Positions 49,884 to 58,053 of a DNA stretch of 64,000 nucleotides are shown in pieces. Below the pieces are notes generated by a model. The model was not told the DNA's origin. It searched no databases and saw only the letters and a list, made by a program, of their open reading frames with translations. The position numbers and the translations under genes were made by a program. Origin of the DNA: Colwellia sp. 1_MG-2023 (lineage in GTDB: Bacteria > Pseudomonadota > Gammaproteobacteria > Enterobacterales > Alteromonadaceae); contig NZ_JAUOPE010000011.1 of NCBI RefSeq assembly GCF_030546755.1, forward strand, positions 84,211 through 148,210, read 5' to 3'. Numbering within the stretch: position 1 is the stretch's first letter; the number at the start of each line of letters is the position of its first letter.

Positions 49884-51455
49884 TTATACGCGTGCTAGTT
49901 CTGCCTTCAGCTCGTCTTTATCAATGATATTTTTATCCGTTTGTATTAATGGCAGTGATTTTTTGTAAATCACTCGGCTTGGGATCATATAAGAAGCTAA
50001 GTGTTTTTTAAGTTCGAAGATAATTTCTTCTTCAGATATCTCGCTGGCGGCAGAATACACCATAATAATCTCTTCTTCGATGAGTTCATTATCGAGTCCA
50101 AACACTGCACATTGCTCAATTTGAGGGATGTTTTTTGCGACAACTGATTCAACTTCATAAGGTGACACCCTAAAACCACGAGTTTTTATCATATCGTCAT
50201 GTCTTGAAACAAAGTAAAAATAGCCTTCTTCGTCTTTATAAACATAATCACCTGTTGCCACGACAATTTCATCGGTTAATTGCCCTTCCAGTTTTATTAC
50301 GTCTTTTAAAATATCGACCGACTTAAACCGTAAAGCATTTTGTTCGGGTGCATTCCAAAAGCCTTTGTAAATGTAACCACCTCGATGAATCATTTCACCG
50401 ACTTCTCGCACGGCACATTCTTTACCTTCTTCATTAATCACATAAAGCTCAACGTCGGCTATAGGTTTACCGATAGAGTCAGGGCGAATTTGCACTTGTG
50501 AAGGGTCTAAATACGTTGAACGAAAGGCTTCTGTTAAGCCATGCATCGAATAAAACTTAGCCTCAGAAAAAGTGTTTTTGCAGTCGTTGATCATTTTCTC
50601 AGTGACATTGCCGCCTGAAGAGGTAATGGTTTTAACATGAGAAAATAGTTCTGCACTTGGTGTTCTTTGCGTTGCATCTTCAAACATTTGAGAAATATTC
50701 ACCGGCATTAACGGTAGCACAGTCACTTTGTCGTTAATGACATGATTAAAAAAGTCATCCGGCAAAATAAATAAATGTAACGCTAACGTCGCTTTTTTAT
50801 AAAGCGTACAAAATATTTGGTTCAGGCCGTAATCTAAATTAAATATCAAAGTACCTGAGATCACATCGTCTTGTTCTAGCGCTAAGTATTGTGAAACCAC
50901 TCGTGCCGAATCAATTAAGTTACGATGAGAAATAACAATGCCTTTAGGGCGACCTGACATACCAAACGAATACGTGATAACGGCACTACTATAACTATTA
51001 ATATTGCAGTGATAAGGCTTGTTATAATATTTGAAAATTTCTTCAAACGACGCCATATCGTTATTGGTGGTTTGATACGAGATCACTTTGCCAGAGAAGT
51101 TTATTTCTTCAATACTTTCAAGTTGTTGCTTATCAGTAATAATGCATTGTATGCCGCAATCGTTAATAATATATTCAACTTGTTCAGGCTTTAATAACTT
51201 AGTGAGCGGCACTAAAATATAGTCGGTTGATAAAATCGCTAAAATGGCAATTACTTGTTCAATACTTTTGCTTGAATAGATACCAATACGTGAATCTTTA
51301 GGTAAATCGAGTTCTTTCAAATAAAAAGCGACTTGATTCACTTTGGCAAAAAGCTCCTCATAAGTCATTGATTTTTCGTTATATACGATCGCGGTTTTAT
51401 CGCTATGGGTATTTACCGCATTTTCAAGAAGCGTTCTAATACAGTTTATTGACAT
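49884..51455 (-). CDS. AMP-forming acyl/aminoacyl ligase (ANL superfamily)
   Basis: The 523-residue adenylate-forming enzyme activates a carboxylic acid with ATP. The P-loop-like motif is YSFGMSGRPKG (162-172), where most relatives have SGTTG. Other motifs are SMHGLTEAFRST, ATGDYVYKDEEGYFYFVSR, the hinge SRHDDMIKTRGFRVSPYEVE and a C-terminal lysine in LPLIQTDKN. No carrier-protein or condensation domain is fused. It overlaps the GlmL gene by ten bases and has its own AAGGA site. The context suggests it acts on 3-methylaspartate or a derivative, but the substrate is not known. Confidence 0.88.
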   Translation of the reverse strand: MSINCIRTLLENAVNTHSDKTAIVYNEKSMTYEELFAKVNQVAFYLKELDLPKDSRIGIYSSKSIEQVIAILAILSTDYILVPLTKLLKPEQVEYIINDCGIQCIITDKQQLESIEEINFSGKVISYQTTNNDMASFEEIFKYYNKPYHCNINSYSSAVITYSFGMSGRPKGIVISHRNLIDSARVVSQYLALEQDDVISGTLIFNLDYGLNQIFCTLYKKATLALHLFILPDDFFNHVINDKVTVLPLMPVNISQMFEDATQRTPSAELFSHVKTITSSGGNVTEKMINDCKNTFSEAKFYSMHGLTEAFRSTYLDPSQVQIRPDSIGKPIADVELYVINEEGKECAVREVGEMIHRGGYIYKGFWNAPEQNALRFKSVDILKDVIKLEGQLTDEIVVATGDYVYKDEEGYFYFVSRHDDMIKTRGFRVSPYEVESVVAKNIPQIEQCAVFGLDNELIEEEIIMVYSAASEISEEEIIFELKKHLASYMIPSRVIYKKSLPLIQTDKNIIDKDELKAELARV

Positions 51456-52666
51456 GCTGCTTTTCCTTTGGCACCTAATGTCCAGATATCATAATTACTA
51501 TCTAGTACAGTCGCAGGATTGTGATCTGAATTCATAATTTTCTTATAAAAGAAGGAGATAATATCTTCAATTTCTTCTACGGTGAGCACTTTCGTGATCC
51601 CCCCAGTTAAAACAAAAGAGTTCACAGATAATAATTTTAGATTAACATAAGCTTTTTTGTAATGTGATATTTTGCATAGAACCAAAAAAATGGCTAATTG
51701 CATCAATATTTTAGTGGCTTTCTCGCTTTGTTCTTCAAAGATATTTTCTGTGACTTTTAAGTGCATTAATAGCTCATAAACAAATTCGTTATTTTTTGCG
51801 ACAAAAATTAACGACTGCTTCGACTTATAAACCCCTAACTTCTTGAATACTAAACGATCATATTCATTTTCGGTAACAATATTTTCATCAACTAAATCTT
51901 TTGAGTAATGAATATCGGTCGTCGCGCCGCCAATATCTAATAAAACAAACGGGTTAACCACTGAATATTTTGAGCCGATAAAGGGTAAGGCTTTATTGAC
52001 CACATAAGGGGTAGAAAATATTTGATTATCGGTAATATCGTATAAGTCTTTAATGTCTTCTTTACCTTCAATATCTTGTTGATAAAGGTTAGTTAAATAT
52101 TCTTTTAAGTCATCTTCAACAATATGCAGTCGGTCATCAATAATATTAGGCAATACCACTACATCGTTAATATTGTCTTTTATGATCGGAGCATCACTCT
52201 CACTACCAACATAAACAATATTTGAGTAATTCAGCTTTTCTAAATAACGAAACAAATCATCAGAAAAATTATCTGCGTTTGAATTAATGCCGCCCGTAAT
52301 AATCACCACATCAATTAAATCGCTTGGTACCGAATACGTTTCAATGTTTTGAAACAGTACTGTGTCAATAATGTTGATGCCAGAATTAAAGGCGATATTG
52401 GTTGCATATTTTAATGAAAAAGAATGGGTTACACCGATAATAAGTGTACTTAAACCACCATTGGCAGAGGAACAAATATGAATATCTTTTTTATCAAATC
52501 GCTCAATTGATTGACCACATTTATGGGTTAAATCATCAATGATAGATTTATTAAAATCACGAAAATGTTGCTCAATACTGTTATTGGTACTTAATTTAAA
52601 ATAAGTACTGCCGACATCAATTAATAACTTTTCTTGGCCGTTTTCGGCATTTTTTATCTGGCTCAT
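51446..52666 (-). CDS. glmL: Glutamate mutase reactivating ATPase, GlmL/MutL family
   Basis: The 406-residue actin-fold (ASKHA) ATPase has phosphate loop 1 LLIDVGSTYFKLS, phosphate loop 2 PFVLLDIGGATTDIHYS and adenosine motif NSFVLTGG. GlmL proteins are the presumed chaperones that exchange damaged cobalamin from glutamate mutase. At 406 residues it is somewhat shorter than clostridial homologs as I recall them. It overlaps glmE by four bases (ATGA), as expected for a dedicated partner. It is unrelated to the DNA mismatch repair protein MutL. Confidence 0.9.
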   Translation of the reverse strand: MSQIKNAENGQEKLLIDVGSTYFKLSTNNSIEQHFRDFNKSIIDDLTHKCGQSIERFDKKDIHICSSANGGLSTLIIGVTHSFSLKYATNIAFNSGINIIDTVLFQNIETYSVPSDLIDVVIITGGINSNADNFSDDLFRYLEKLNYSNIVYVGSESDAPIIKDNINDVVVLPNIIDDRLHIVEDDLKEYLTNLYQQDIEGKEDIKDLYDITDNQIFSTPYVVNKALPFIGSKYSVVNPFVLLDIGGATTDIHYSKDLVDENIVTENEYDRLVFKKLGVYKSKQSLIFVAKNNEFVYELLMHLKVTENIFEEQSEKATKILMQLAIFLVLCKISHYKKAYVNLKLLSVNSFVLTGGITKVLTVEEIEDIISFFYKKIMNSDHNPATVLDSNYDIWTLGAKGKAACQ

Positions 52667-54027
52667 TGCATAATTCCTATGTCATGAATAATGTCGTTAA
52701 CAATATCTGTAGTATCTTTAGTTAAGTTACATTGCGATTTTTCATAGGCGTAACAACGATCCGGAATTGGCACGTTACCACGTTTAATAATACGAATATT
52801 CTTGTTGGCATCACGCACGGTGATCATATTATTATGATTAATAATATGTGGTGAAAATGGTACATCAATGACCCCATTTTTAATGGAGTTAAACACTTTT
52901 CGCCATAAGGTGTCAGCAGGATCATTAAATACCGCTTCCATAATAGCTTTCACTTCCAATGTTAGGATTTCTTCTTCTTCTTCATCTACCACATTGGGTA
53001 AACCATTTAAAATACCTAAGGAATATTGGGTATTGGCTACGGTTTTAGCGTTCGCTTCTTTGGTTGGAATACCAGAAGCTTCTTCGCGGGTTTTTGTGAT
53101 GATTTTGTCAGCGCCAACCATTGAAGCAATGACAGTAGATATACTAATTAATTGTTCAGCATAATTTTTGTTCATTGGAAATGCACCCATCCATTGGTGA
53201 TAAACCAAGTTGATAGCAGCATCGGCACAATTAATTTCAGCGGCATAATGTTTCGCAAGTTTTTTAAGCACTGCCCCTGTGACAATATCCTGATTCATCG
53301 AACCTTGCTGAGCAAACGAAACAGAAAACGACTTAACGCCTTCTTCTAACGACAACAACATTTCTAATAATTGAATAACAATTGTGATTGAAGGCGGTAC
53401 TAACGTGGCGGTTAACGGCCCGAAAGATTCGCGATTAATTGGTTCATTTAATTTTGAGTAATTCGCACAGACGCGCTCAACATATTTCCAATATAAAAAT
53501 GCTTTGTCTAATGGAAAGTTTTTTGAATAAGGTAAAAGGTAAGTAATTGGCCCACCTTCAATTTCAAAAATACCAGACGCAATTGCGGTTTCAATTAATA
53601 AGCGTGCATCTGGCGTACCATGACGTAAACTTACTGGCTTATTAAAGTGAGTGATCATTTTTCGGGTTGTACGATAACCGTGATTCACTAACGGATAGCC
53701 ATTAAGCATATCGACATCATTTTCTTCACTCAAACGCAGCATTTTCTTTGACGTTGCATAATCGTTAAGGCGAGTATTGGAATCTATGGTAAGCGGTAAC
53801 ACATCAACATTGGCATCGACAAAAAACTCATACAAAGCAAATTGCTTTTTGTAAGTAGGAAAGCCGCCGCGCGGTTGTACCAACATTTTCTTCTGATTTT
53901 TAAAATGATGGGAGATAAACAAGTCTTTACTCGCATTAGTAACAAATTCAGCCACTTCAGCAAAATCAAAGCTATCAACGTATTCATTATTAAGAATAAT
54001 TTCTCTTTCTTCTTGCAACAAACTCAT
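52663..54027 (-). CDS. glmE: Methylaspartate (glutamate) mutase epsilon subunit
   Basis: The 454-residue catalytic subunit of the coenzyme-B12 enzyme converts L-glutamate to (2S,3S)-3-methylaspartate by a carbon-skeleton rearrangement. The substrate arginines are in place: Arg53 (QPRGGFPTY), Arg135 (LRHGTPDARL) and Arg199 (PINRESFGPLT); the amino-group glutamate is probably Glu222 (QLLEMLLSLEEG). The strand that follows reads SVSFAQQG where clostridial GlmE has a tyrosine in GYGQ, so Phe238 may replace a substrate-contacting tyrosine. Its start overlaps the sigma-subunit stop (TAATG). Confidence 0.93.
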   Translation of the reverse strand: MSLLQEEREIILNNEYVDSFDFAEVAEFVTNASKDLFISHHFKNQKKMLVQPRGGFPTYKKQFALYEFFVDANVDVLPLTIDSNTRLNDYATSKKMLRLSEENDVDMLNGYPLVNHGYRTTRKMITHFNKPVSLRHGTPDARLLIETAIASGIFEIEGGPITYLLPYSKNFPLDKAFLYWKYVERVCANYSKLNEPINRESFGPLTATLVPPSITIVIQLLEMLLSLEEGVKSFSVSFAQQGSMNQDIVTGAVLKKLAKHYAAEINCADAAINLVYHQWMGAFPMNKNYAEQLISISTVIASMVGADKIITKTREEASGIPTKEANAKTVANTQYSLGILNGLPNVVDEEEEEILTLEVKAIMEAVFNDPADTLWRKVFNSIKNGVIDVPFSPHIINHNNMITVRDANKNIRIIKRGNVPIPDRCYAYEKSQCNLTKDTTDIVNDIIHDIGIMQ

Positions 54028-54452
54028 TAGTTTTTACCCACTGCTAATTGTCTTTCTTTGATCATTACTTCTAATGAGTCTAAACCGGTATTTAAATCTA
54101 CTTGGTGACAAACAATGTCGAAACCATAACCTTTATATCGTGGAATAATGTCATCAGCATTACCTGTACCAACGACTAAATTACCGCCAATCATCATAAT
54201 GACATCATCAAGTTTTTTATATTTAGCTTTAAGTAGTTGAACTTCGCGACCCCAACCTTCAGCTTCACCATTCAAAGATGAAATCAGTAAAACCTCTGCG
54301 CCAGTTTCTATTACCGCGTCAAAAAATTCCTCTAAATAGGTATTTACCCCGAGGTTAAACACTTCAAAACCCCTTGCTTGCAAGGAAAGATCAATTAATC
54401 GGTTGGCGACAACATGGATATCATTTCCCACAACGCCTGTAACAACTTTCAT
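54027..54452 (-). CDS. glmS: Methylaspartate (glutamate) mutase sigma subunit, B12-binding
   Basis: The 141-residue Rossmann-like cobalamin-binding subunit has Asp11 and His13 (the cobalt ligand) in GNDIHVVANRLID, Ser-Ser-Leu at 58-60 and Gly-Gly at 89-90. The canonical DxHxxG signature is changed to DxHxxA (Ala16). It is the first gene of the operon and is paired with the epsilon subunit. It should not be confused with GlmS glucosamine synthase. Confidence 0.93.
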   Translation of the reverse strand: MKVVTGVVGNDIHVVANRLIDLSLQARGFEVFNLGVNTYLEEFFDAVIETGAEVLLISSLNGEAEGWGREVQLLKAKYKKLDDVIMMIGGNLVVGTGNADDIIPRYKGYGFDIVCHQVDLNTGLDSLEVMIKERQLAVGKN

Positions 54453-54486
54453 ATGGTAAATTGCCTAATGTATATACAAGTATATT

Positions 54487-54505
54487 TATTCAATAATAGT
54501 GAATA
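54487..54505. promoter_or_regulatory. Inverted repeat in the divergent glmS / RraA-like promoter region
   Basis: TATTCA at 54487-54492 and TGAATA at 54500-54505 face each other across 7 bases in a 129-base AT-rich gap between divergent starts. It could be an operator or just AT-rich promoter sequence. No cobalamin riboswitch is seen. Confidence 0.3.
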
Positions 54506-54581
54506 TATAGTATCAAATATTCTAATAAAACACTGCTTTAATGATAGAATACTGGCTTATAAGTAAGAACAGGAAAGATAT

Positions 54582-55061
54582 ATGACAATTTTCACGGCAG
54601 ATCTTTGTGATGAATATAGTGACAAAGTACAGGTTTTAGCGGCTGGTTATCAAAATTATGGTGGAGTAGATAACTGCCATGGTGAAATTATCACCATAAA
54701 ATTAAACAAAAATAATTCAGATCTTATCACTTTACTACGTGATGAAGATGGCACAGGTAAAGTGGTTGTCGTTGATGTTGAGCAAGAATATTTTGCGGTT
54801 GTGGGTGAAAACTTAATGAAGTTTGCGCATCAAAATAATTATGCCGGCATTGTGATTAATGGTTATGTTCGAGACACTTTTCAAATAACCGATATTCCTG
54901 TCGCGCTATTTGCGTTAGGAACCTGCCCACGAAAATCAATTCCGGTAACTTCAGGCGAACGCGCAGTTAAACTGGCCTTTGGTGGTGTTGAGTTTAATCA
55001 AGGTGATTATCTTTATGCCGACACCGATGGTGTGATTGTCACAAGCGAAAAAATAGTTTAA
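54582..55061 (+). CDS. RraA / HMG-aldolase family protein
   Basis: The 159-residue protein is similar in length and layout to E. coli RraA (TADLCDEY, NYGGVDNCHGEIITIK, VVVDVEQEYFAVVGENL, FGGVEFNQGDYLYADTDGVI). It has G-Y-V-R-D at 94-98, which matches the GxxRD metal/substrate motif of 4-hydroxy-4-methyl-2-oxoglutarate aldolases; E. coli RraA lacks the aspartate. It may therefore be an aldolase or decarboxylase rather than an RNase E inhibitor. It is divergent from the glutamate mutase operon and has an AGGAAAG site. Confidence 0.82.
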   Translation: MTIFTADLCDEYSDKVQVLAAGYQNYGGVDNCHGEIITIKLNKNNSDLITLLRDEDGTGKVVVVDVEQEYFAVVGENLMKFAHQNNYAGIVINGYVRDTFQITDIPVALFALGTCPRKSIPVTSGERAVKLAFGGVEFNQGDYLYADTDGVIVTSEKIV

Positions 55062-55208
55062 TCATACTAATTTAATTTATTGATTGATTACACGGATGTG
55101 ATCTTTTTACAAACCTAATATGAAAGTTAATATTTTTAACTTTTTATTAACATGTTAGTATCAGCACATACAAGGCAGGCTGCCAAATAATTTCAAAAGG
55201 ATTTATCT

Positions 55209-56549
55209 ATGTTATTTCGCTGTTATTTAACAATAATATATACATCACTTCTCTCTTTCGCTTTAATTTCTTGCGGTGGAGGAAGCTCAACAACAACACC
55301 TAAAACTGAAGAAGTTACGGTAACTCCCCCTGCAACGAACACCTTTTCAACACAAGTTATTTATCGCAATGCATGTGATATGGCTATTCCAAGTGAAGGG
55401 GCAAAGTTATTAATTCATGATGATGATTTTGATGTTATTGATGTAATAACAGCTGATGACAATGGTTTTTTAACTTACGAAACCACTGATGAGACAATCG
55501 ACGTTTCAATTATCTTTGGTCAAAAAGATAACTATGATGATTATGTAATCAAAGCTATCACATTAATGCAAAGTCCTGTTACGCAAGTTGCACCAATTTA
55601 TCAGTCAACATTTTCAACAGAAGGCTGTCATTGCGAAACGATTGAACCTGAATTGATTTCCAATGACATCCAACTTCCTGCAAACAAAACAACATTTAAC
55701 ACACTTAATAGCAATATTCATTATCGAGTTAAGAAGACAGAAATAGGAACTAAGTTTAACGCGAATCTTTGCCAATTAGAAAATGGCAGTTGGCCCGCAA
55801 TCTATTCTACTTTATGGTTTTGGCAACAAGAAGAATTGCATGGCATAGTGATAGACGATTACCAAATTGAAGACTTATACGAAGGGGAACAAATCTTTGT
55901 TTCTGAAAAAGCATCAAATTTAAATTACAGCGTTAGTAATATGGAAAATGAGGAAGATGTTAAGATCTCTCTTAAAGGTATTTTGGATGAAACCATGTAT
56001 GTAAACCAAAGCTCTTCGCTTGTTTTTGAAAGTTTTCCCATGGATTTCTATCAATTTAGCGCGTCACACTATGAGTCTTATCCTATTGAAAACTCTCTTT
56101 ACTTAATGAAAGTCACCCAAAATAATACCAAACTTATCAATGATATAAACACAGAAATTTCGTTTGTTATACCTGAATACTCAGATCAGCTTATTATAGA
56201 AACATTAACACATGAAGATGGTCGTTATGATTTAACTTCCTTTGACAAGATAAAGGTATTTTCACAATATATAATGTTTCAATATACCAATGGGTACCTT
56301 GTAGACTGGGAATATTACGGGCCTGAAATCGGAACTTCAATTTCGGATAAAAAATTGGATATCAGTCAAATTTTTGATGTGGAGTCGTTAGATATTTATA
56401 GCGTATTTTTAGAAACAATTAGCGGTTTTGGTATTGATTCTATTAATAATTATGAAGATTACATCAAAAAAGTAAAATTGAACAAACGATATTATTCAAT
56501 TGGAAGTGAGACTGAAAATATTTCTTCCTTCAGTATACAAAGCTATTAA
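55209..56549 (+). CDS. Lipoprotein of unknown function
   Basis: The 446-residue protein has a lipoprotein signal (YTSLLSFALISCGGG), followed by a Ser/Thr/Pro-rich linker (SSTTTPKTEEVTVTPP). The mature region resembles beta-rich surface lipoproteins: a first domain (about 45-125) with acidic turns, then a C-H-C element (TEGCHCETIE) near residue 140, then a long mixed region. I recognise no family. It has a good AGGA site and a strong terminator downstream. Confidence 0.68.
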   Translation: MLFRCYLTIIYTSLLSFALISCGGGSSTTTPKTEEVTVTPPATNTFSTQVIYRNACDMAIPSEGAKLLIHDDDFDVIDVITADDNGFLTYETTDETIDVSIIFGQKDNYDDYVIKAITLMQSPVTQVAPIYQSTFSTEGCHCETIEPELISNDIQLPANKTTFNTLNSNIHYRVKKTEIGTKFNANLCQLENGSWPAIYSTLWFWQQEELHGIVIDDYQIEDLYEGEQIFVSEKASNLNYSVSNMENEEDVKISLKGILDETMYVNQSSSLVFESFPMDFYQFSASHYESYPIENSLYLMKVTQNNTKLINDINTEISFVIPEYSDQLIIETLTHEDGRYDLTSFDKIKVFSQYIMFQYTNGYLVDWEYYGPEIGTSISDKKLDISQIFDVESLDIYSVFLETISGFGIDSINNYEDYIKKVKLNKRYYSIGSETENISSFSIQSY

Positions 56550-56570
56550 TTTCTTCCCGCTTATAATACA

Positions 56571-56607
56571 AAAAAGCCATTGTTGAAAACTCAATCAATG
56601 GCTTTTT
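56571..56607. terminator. Bidirectional rho-independent terminator
   Basis: AAAAAGCCATTG at 56571-56582 pairs with CAATGGCTTTTT at 56596-56607. It serves the lipoprotein gene and the convergent aminotransferase gene. Confidence 0.8.
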
Positions 56608-56623
56608 ATAATTTGATTTAAGC

Positions 56624-57811
56624 TTAAAGCACTTTCGCAATCGATTGCGTTAAGTAATCCACATTATCTGATGAAATACCAGCCAAACTAATTCGGCTAG
56701 AACCAACGATATAAATGCTGAACTCATCTTGTAAACGTTGCACTTGCGCTTGGTCGATACCTAAGAATGAGAACATGCCGTTTTGGCGAGTGATAAAACT
56801 GAAATCGCGCTCAACACCATTTTCTTTTAATTTATCTACTAACAATTGACGCATGTTATTAATGCGATCACGCATTTCTTTTAATTCACCATGCCATTGC
56901 GTGGTTAATTCTTGTGAACTTAAAATGGTTTCAACAATTGCCGCGCCATGTGCTGGTGGCATTGAATAAGCAACACGTACCACTGACAGTAACACTGAAT
57001 TGATAATATCAGCCGCTTCAGCGCTTCTACCAATAATTGAACAAGCGCCAATTCTTTCACGGTATAAACCGAAGTTTTTCGAACAAGAACTACAAATAAT
57101 CATTTGCTCAACCGTTTCAGCCATTAAGCGTAAACCGTAAGCATCGCTGTCTAAATCAGTACCAAAACCTTGATATGCCATATCTACAACCGGCATAAAA
57201 CCAACATCTTTTGCAACTTCAGCCACGGCTTGCCATTGTTGTTGATTTAAATCCATACCACTAGGATTATGACAACACGCGTGTAGCAATACAGCGTCTT
57301 CTTTTGGAATTTCTTTCAACGCATTGATCATGCCGTCGAAATCTAAACAGTTATTTTCATAATCATAATACGGATAGGTTTTAACAATTAAACCTGCCGC
57401 TTCAAATACACCTTTGTGGTTAGCCCATGTTGGGTTACTGACCCAAATGGTTGCGCCAGGCGTACATTTTTTAATAAATTCACCAGCAACACGTAACGCG
57501 CCAGTGCCGCCAGGAGTAGAAACCGTACGAATACGATTTTCAGCAATAACCTTGTGATCATCTAAAATAAGCTCAGTCATTTTAGTGTTAAATACTGGTG
57601 AGCCTGTTGAGCCTAAATAGGCTTTACTAGCTTCATTATCAACACGAAATTGCTCGGCAACTTTTACACAGTCTAAAACAGGCGTATTACCTACGGCATC
57701 TTTATAAATGCCAGCACCTAAATCAATTTTCTTAGGGTTTTGATCGGCTTTAAATTTAATCGATAAACCTAAAATTGGATCGGCGGGTAATTGCTTTAGC
57801 TGGGAAAACAT
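56624..57811 (-). CDS. Aspartate/aromatic amino acid aminotransferase (class I)
   Basis: The 395-residue PLP enzyme exchanges amino groups between aspartate or aromatic amino acids and 2-oxoglutarate. It belongs to the AspC/TyrB subgroup: DPILGLSIKFKADQNPKKID, GVYK-like GAGIYKDAVGNTPVL, HACCHNPSGMDL, the PLP lysine in CSSCSKNFGLYRERIG and the carboxylate arginine in GSSRISLAGIS. AspC and TyrB cannot be separated by eye. It is monocistronic. Confidence 0.93.
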   Translation of the reverse strand: MFSQLKQLPADPILGLSIKFKADQNPKKIDLGAGIYKDAVGNTPVLDCVKVAEQFRVDNEASKAYLGSTGSPVFNTKMTELILDDHKVIAENRIRTVSTPGGTGALRVAGEFIKKCTPGATIWVSNPTWANHKGVFEAAGLIVKTYPYYDYENNCLDFDGMINALKEIPKEDAVLLHACCHNPSGMDLNQQQWQAVAEVAKDVGFMPVVDMAYQGFGTDLDSDAYGLRLMAETVEQMIICSSCSKNFGLYRERIGACSIIGRSAEAADIINSVLLSVVRVAYSMPPAHGAAIVETILSSQELTTQWHGELKEMRDRINNMRQLLVDKLKENGVERDFSFITRQNGMFSFLGIDQAQVQRLQDEFSIYIVGSSRISLAGISSDNVDYLTQSIAKVL

Positions 57812-58053
57812 AACGATTGATACCTTTTACTGCGTTGATGAATATAGTTAGCGCGGATTATAACTCAAGTTAGAAACAAATTCGTAGTAAAAACTGCAAG
57901 AATATACACAAAAAAAGAATAAATAATTACAAAAAAGTGGGTAGTTATGTTTTTCTGTCAATAAGCCTAAAAAATAGCTGCGCTTTAAACATTACCTTCT
58001 ATTATTTTATTTTCTGCTACTATTTAAATTGTGTGAAATAATTGGTGCTATTA

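Noticed and set aside
49884..51455. NRPS adenylation module
   Set aside because: No condensation, thiolation or thioesterase domain is present in or next to it, and the P-loop motif differs.
51446..52666. DNA mismatch-repair MutL
   Set aside because: The gene is sometimes named mutL in the glutamate mutase context; its ASKHA ATPase motifs and operon partners show it is the mutase reactivase.
54453..54581. Cobalamin riboswitch before the glutamate mutase operon
   Set aside because: The gap is too short and shows no conserved B12-box-like sequence; only an AT-rich inverted repeat is visible.
54582..55061. Plain RNase E inhibitor RraA
   Set aside because: The RD pair of the aldolase family is kept and the context is metabolic, so I left the function open rather than name it rraA.
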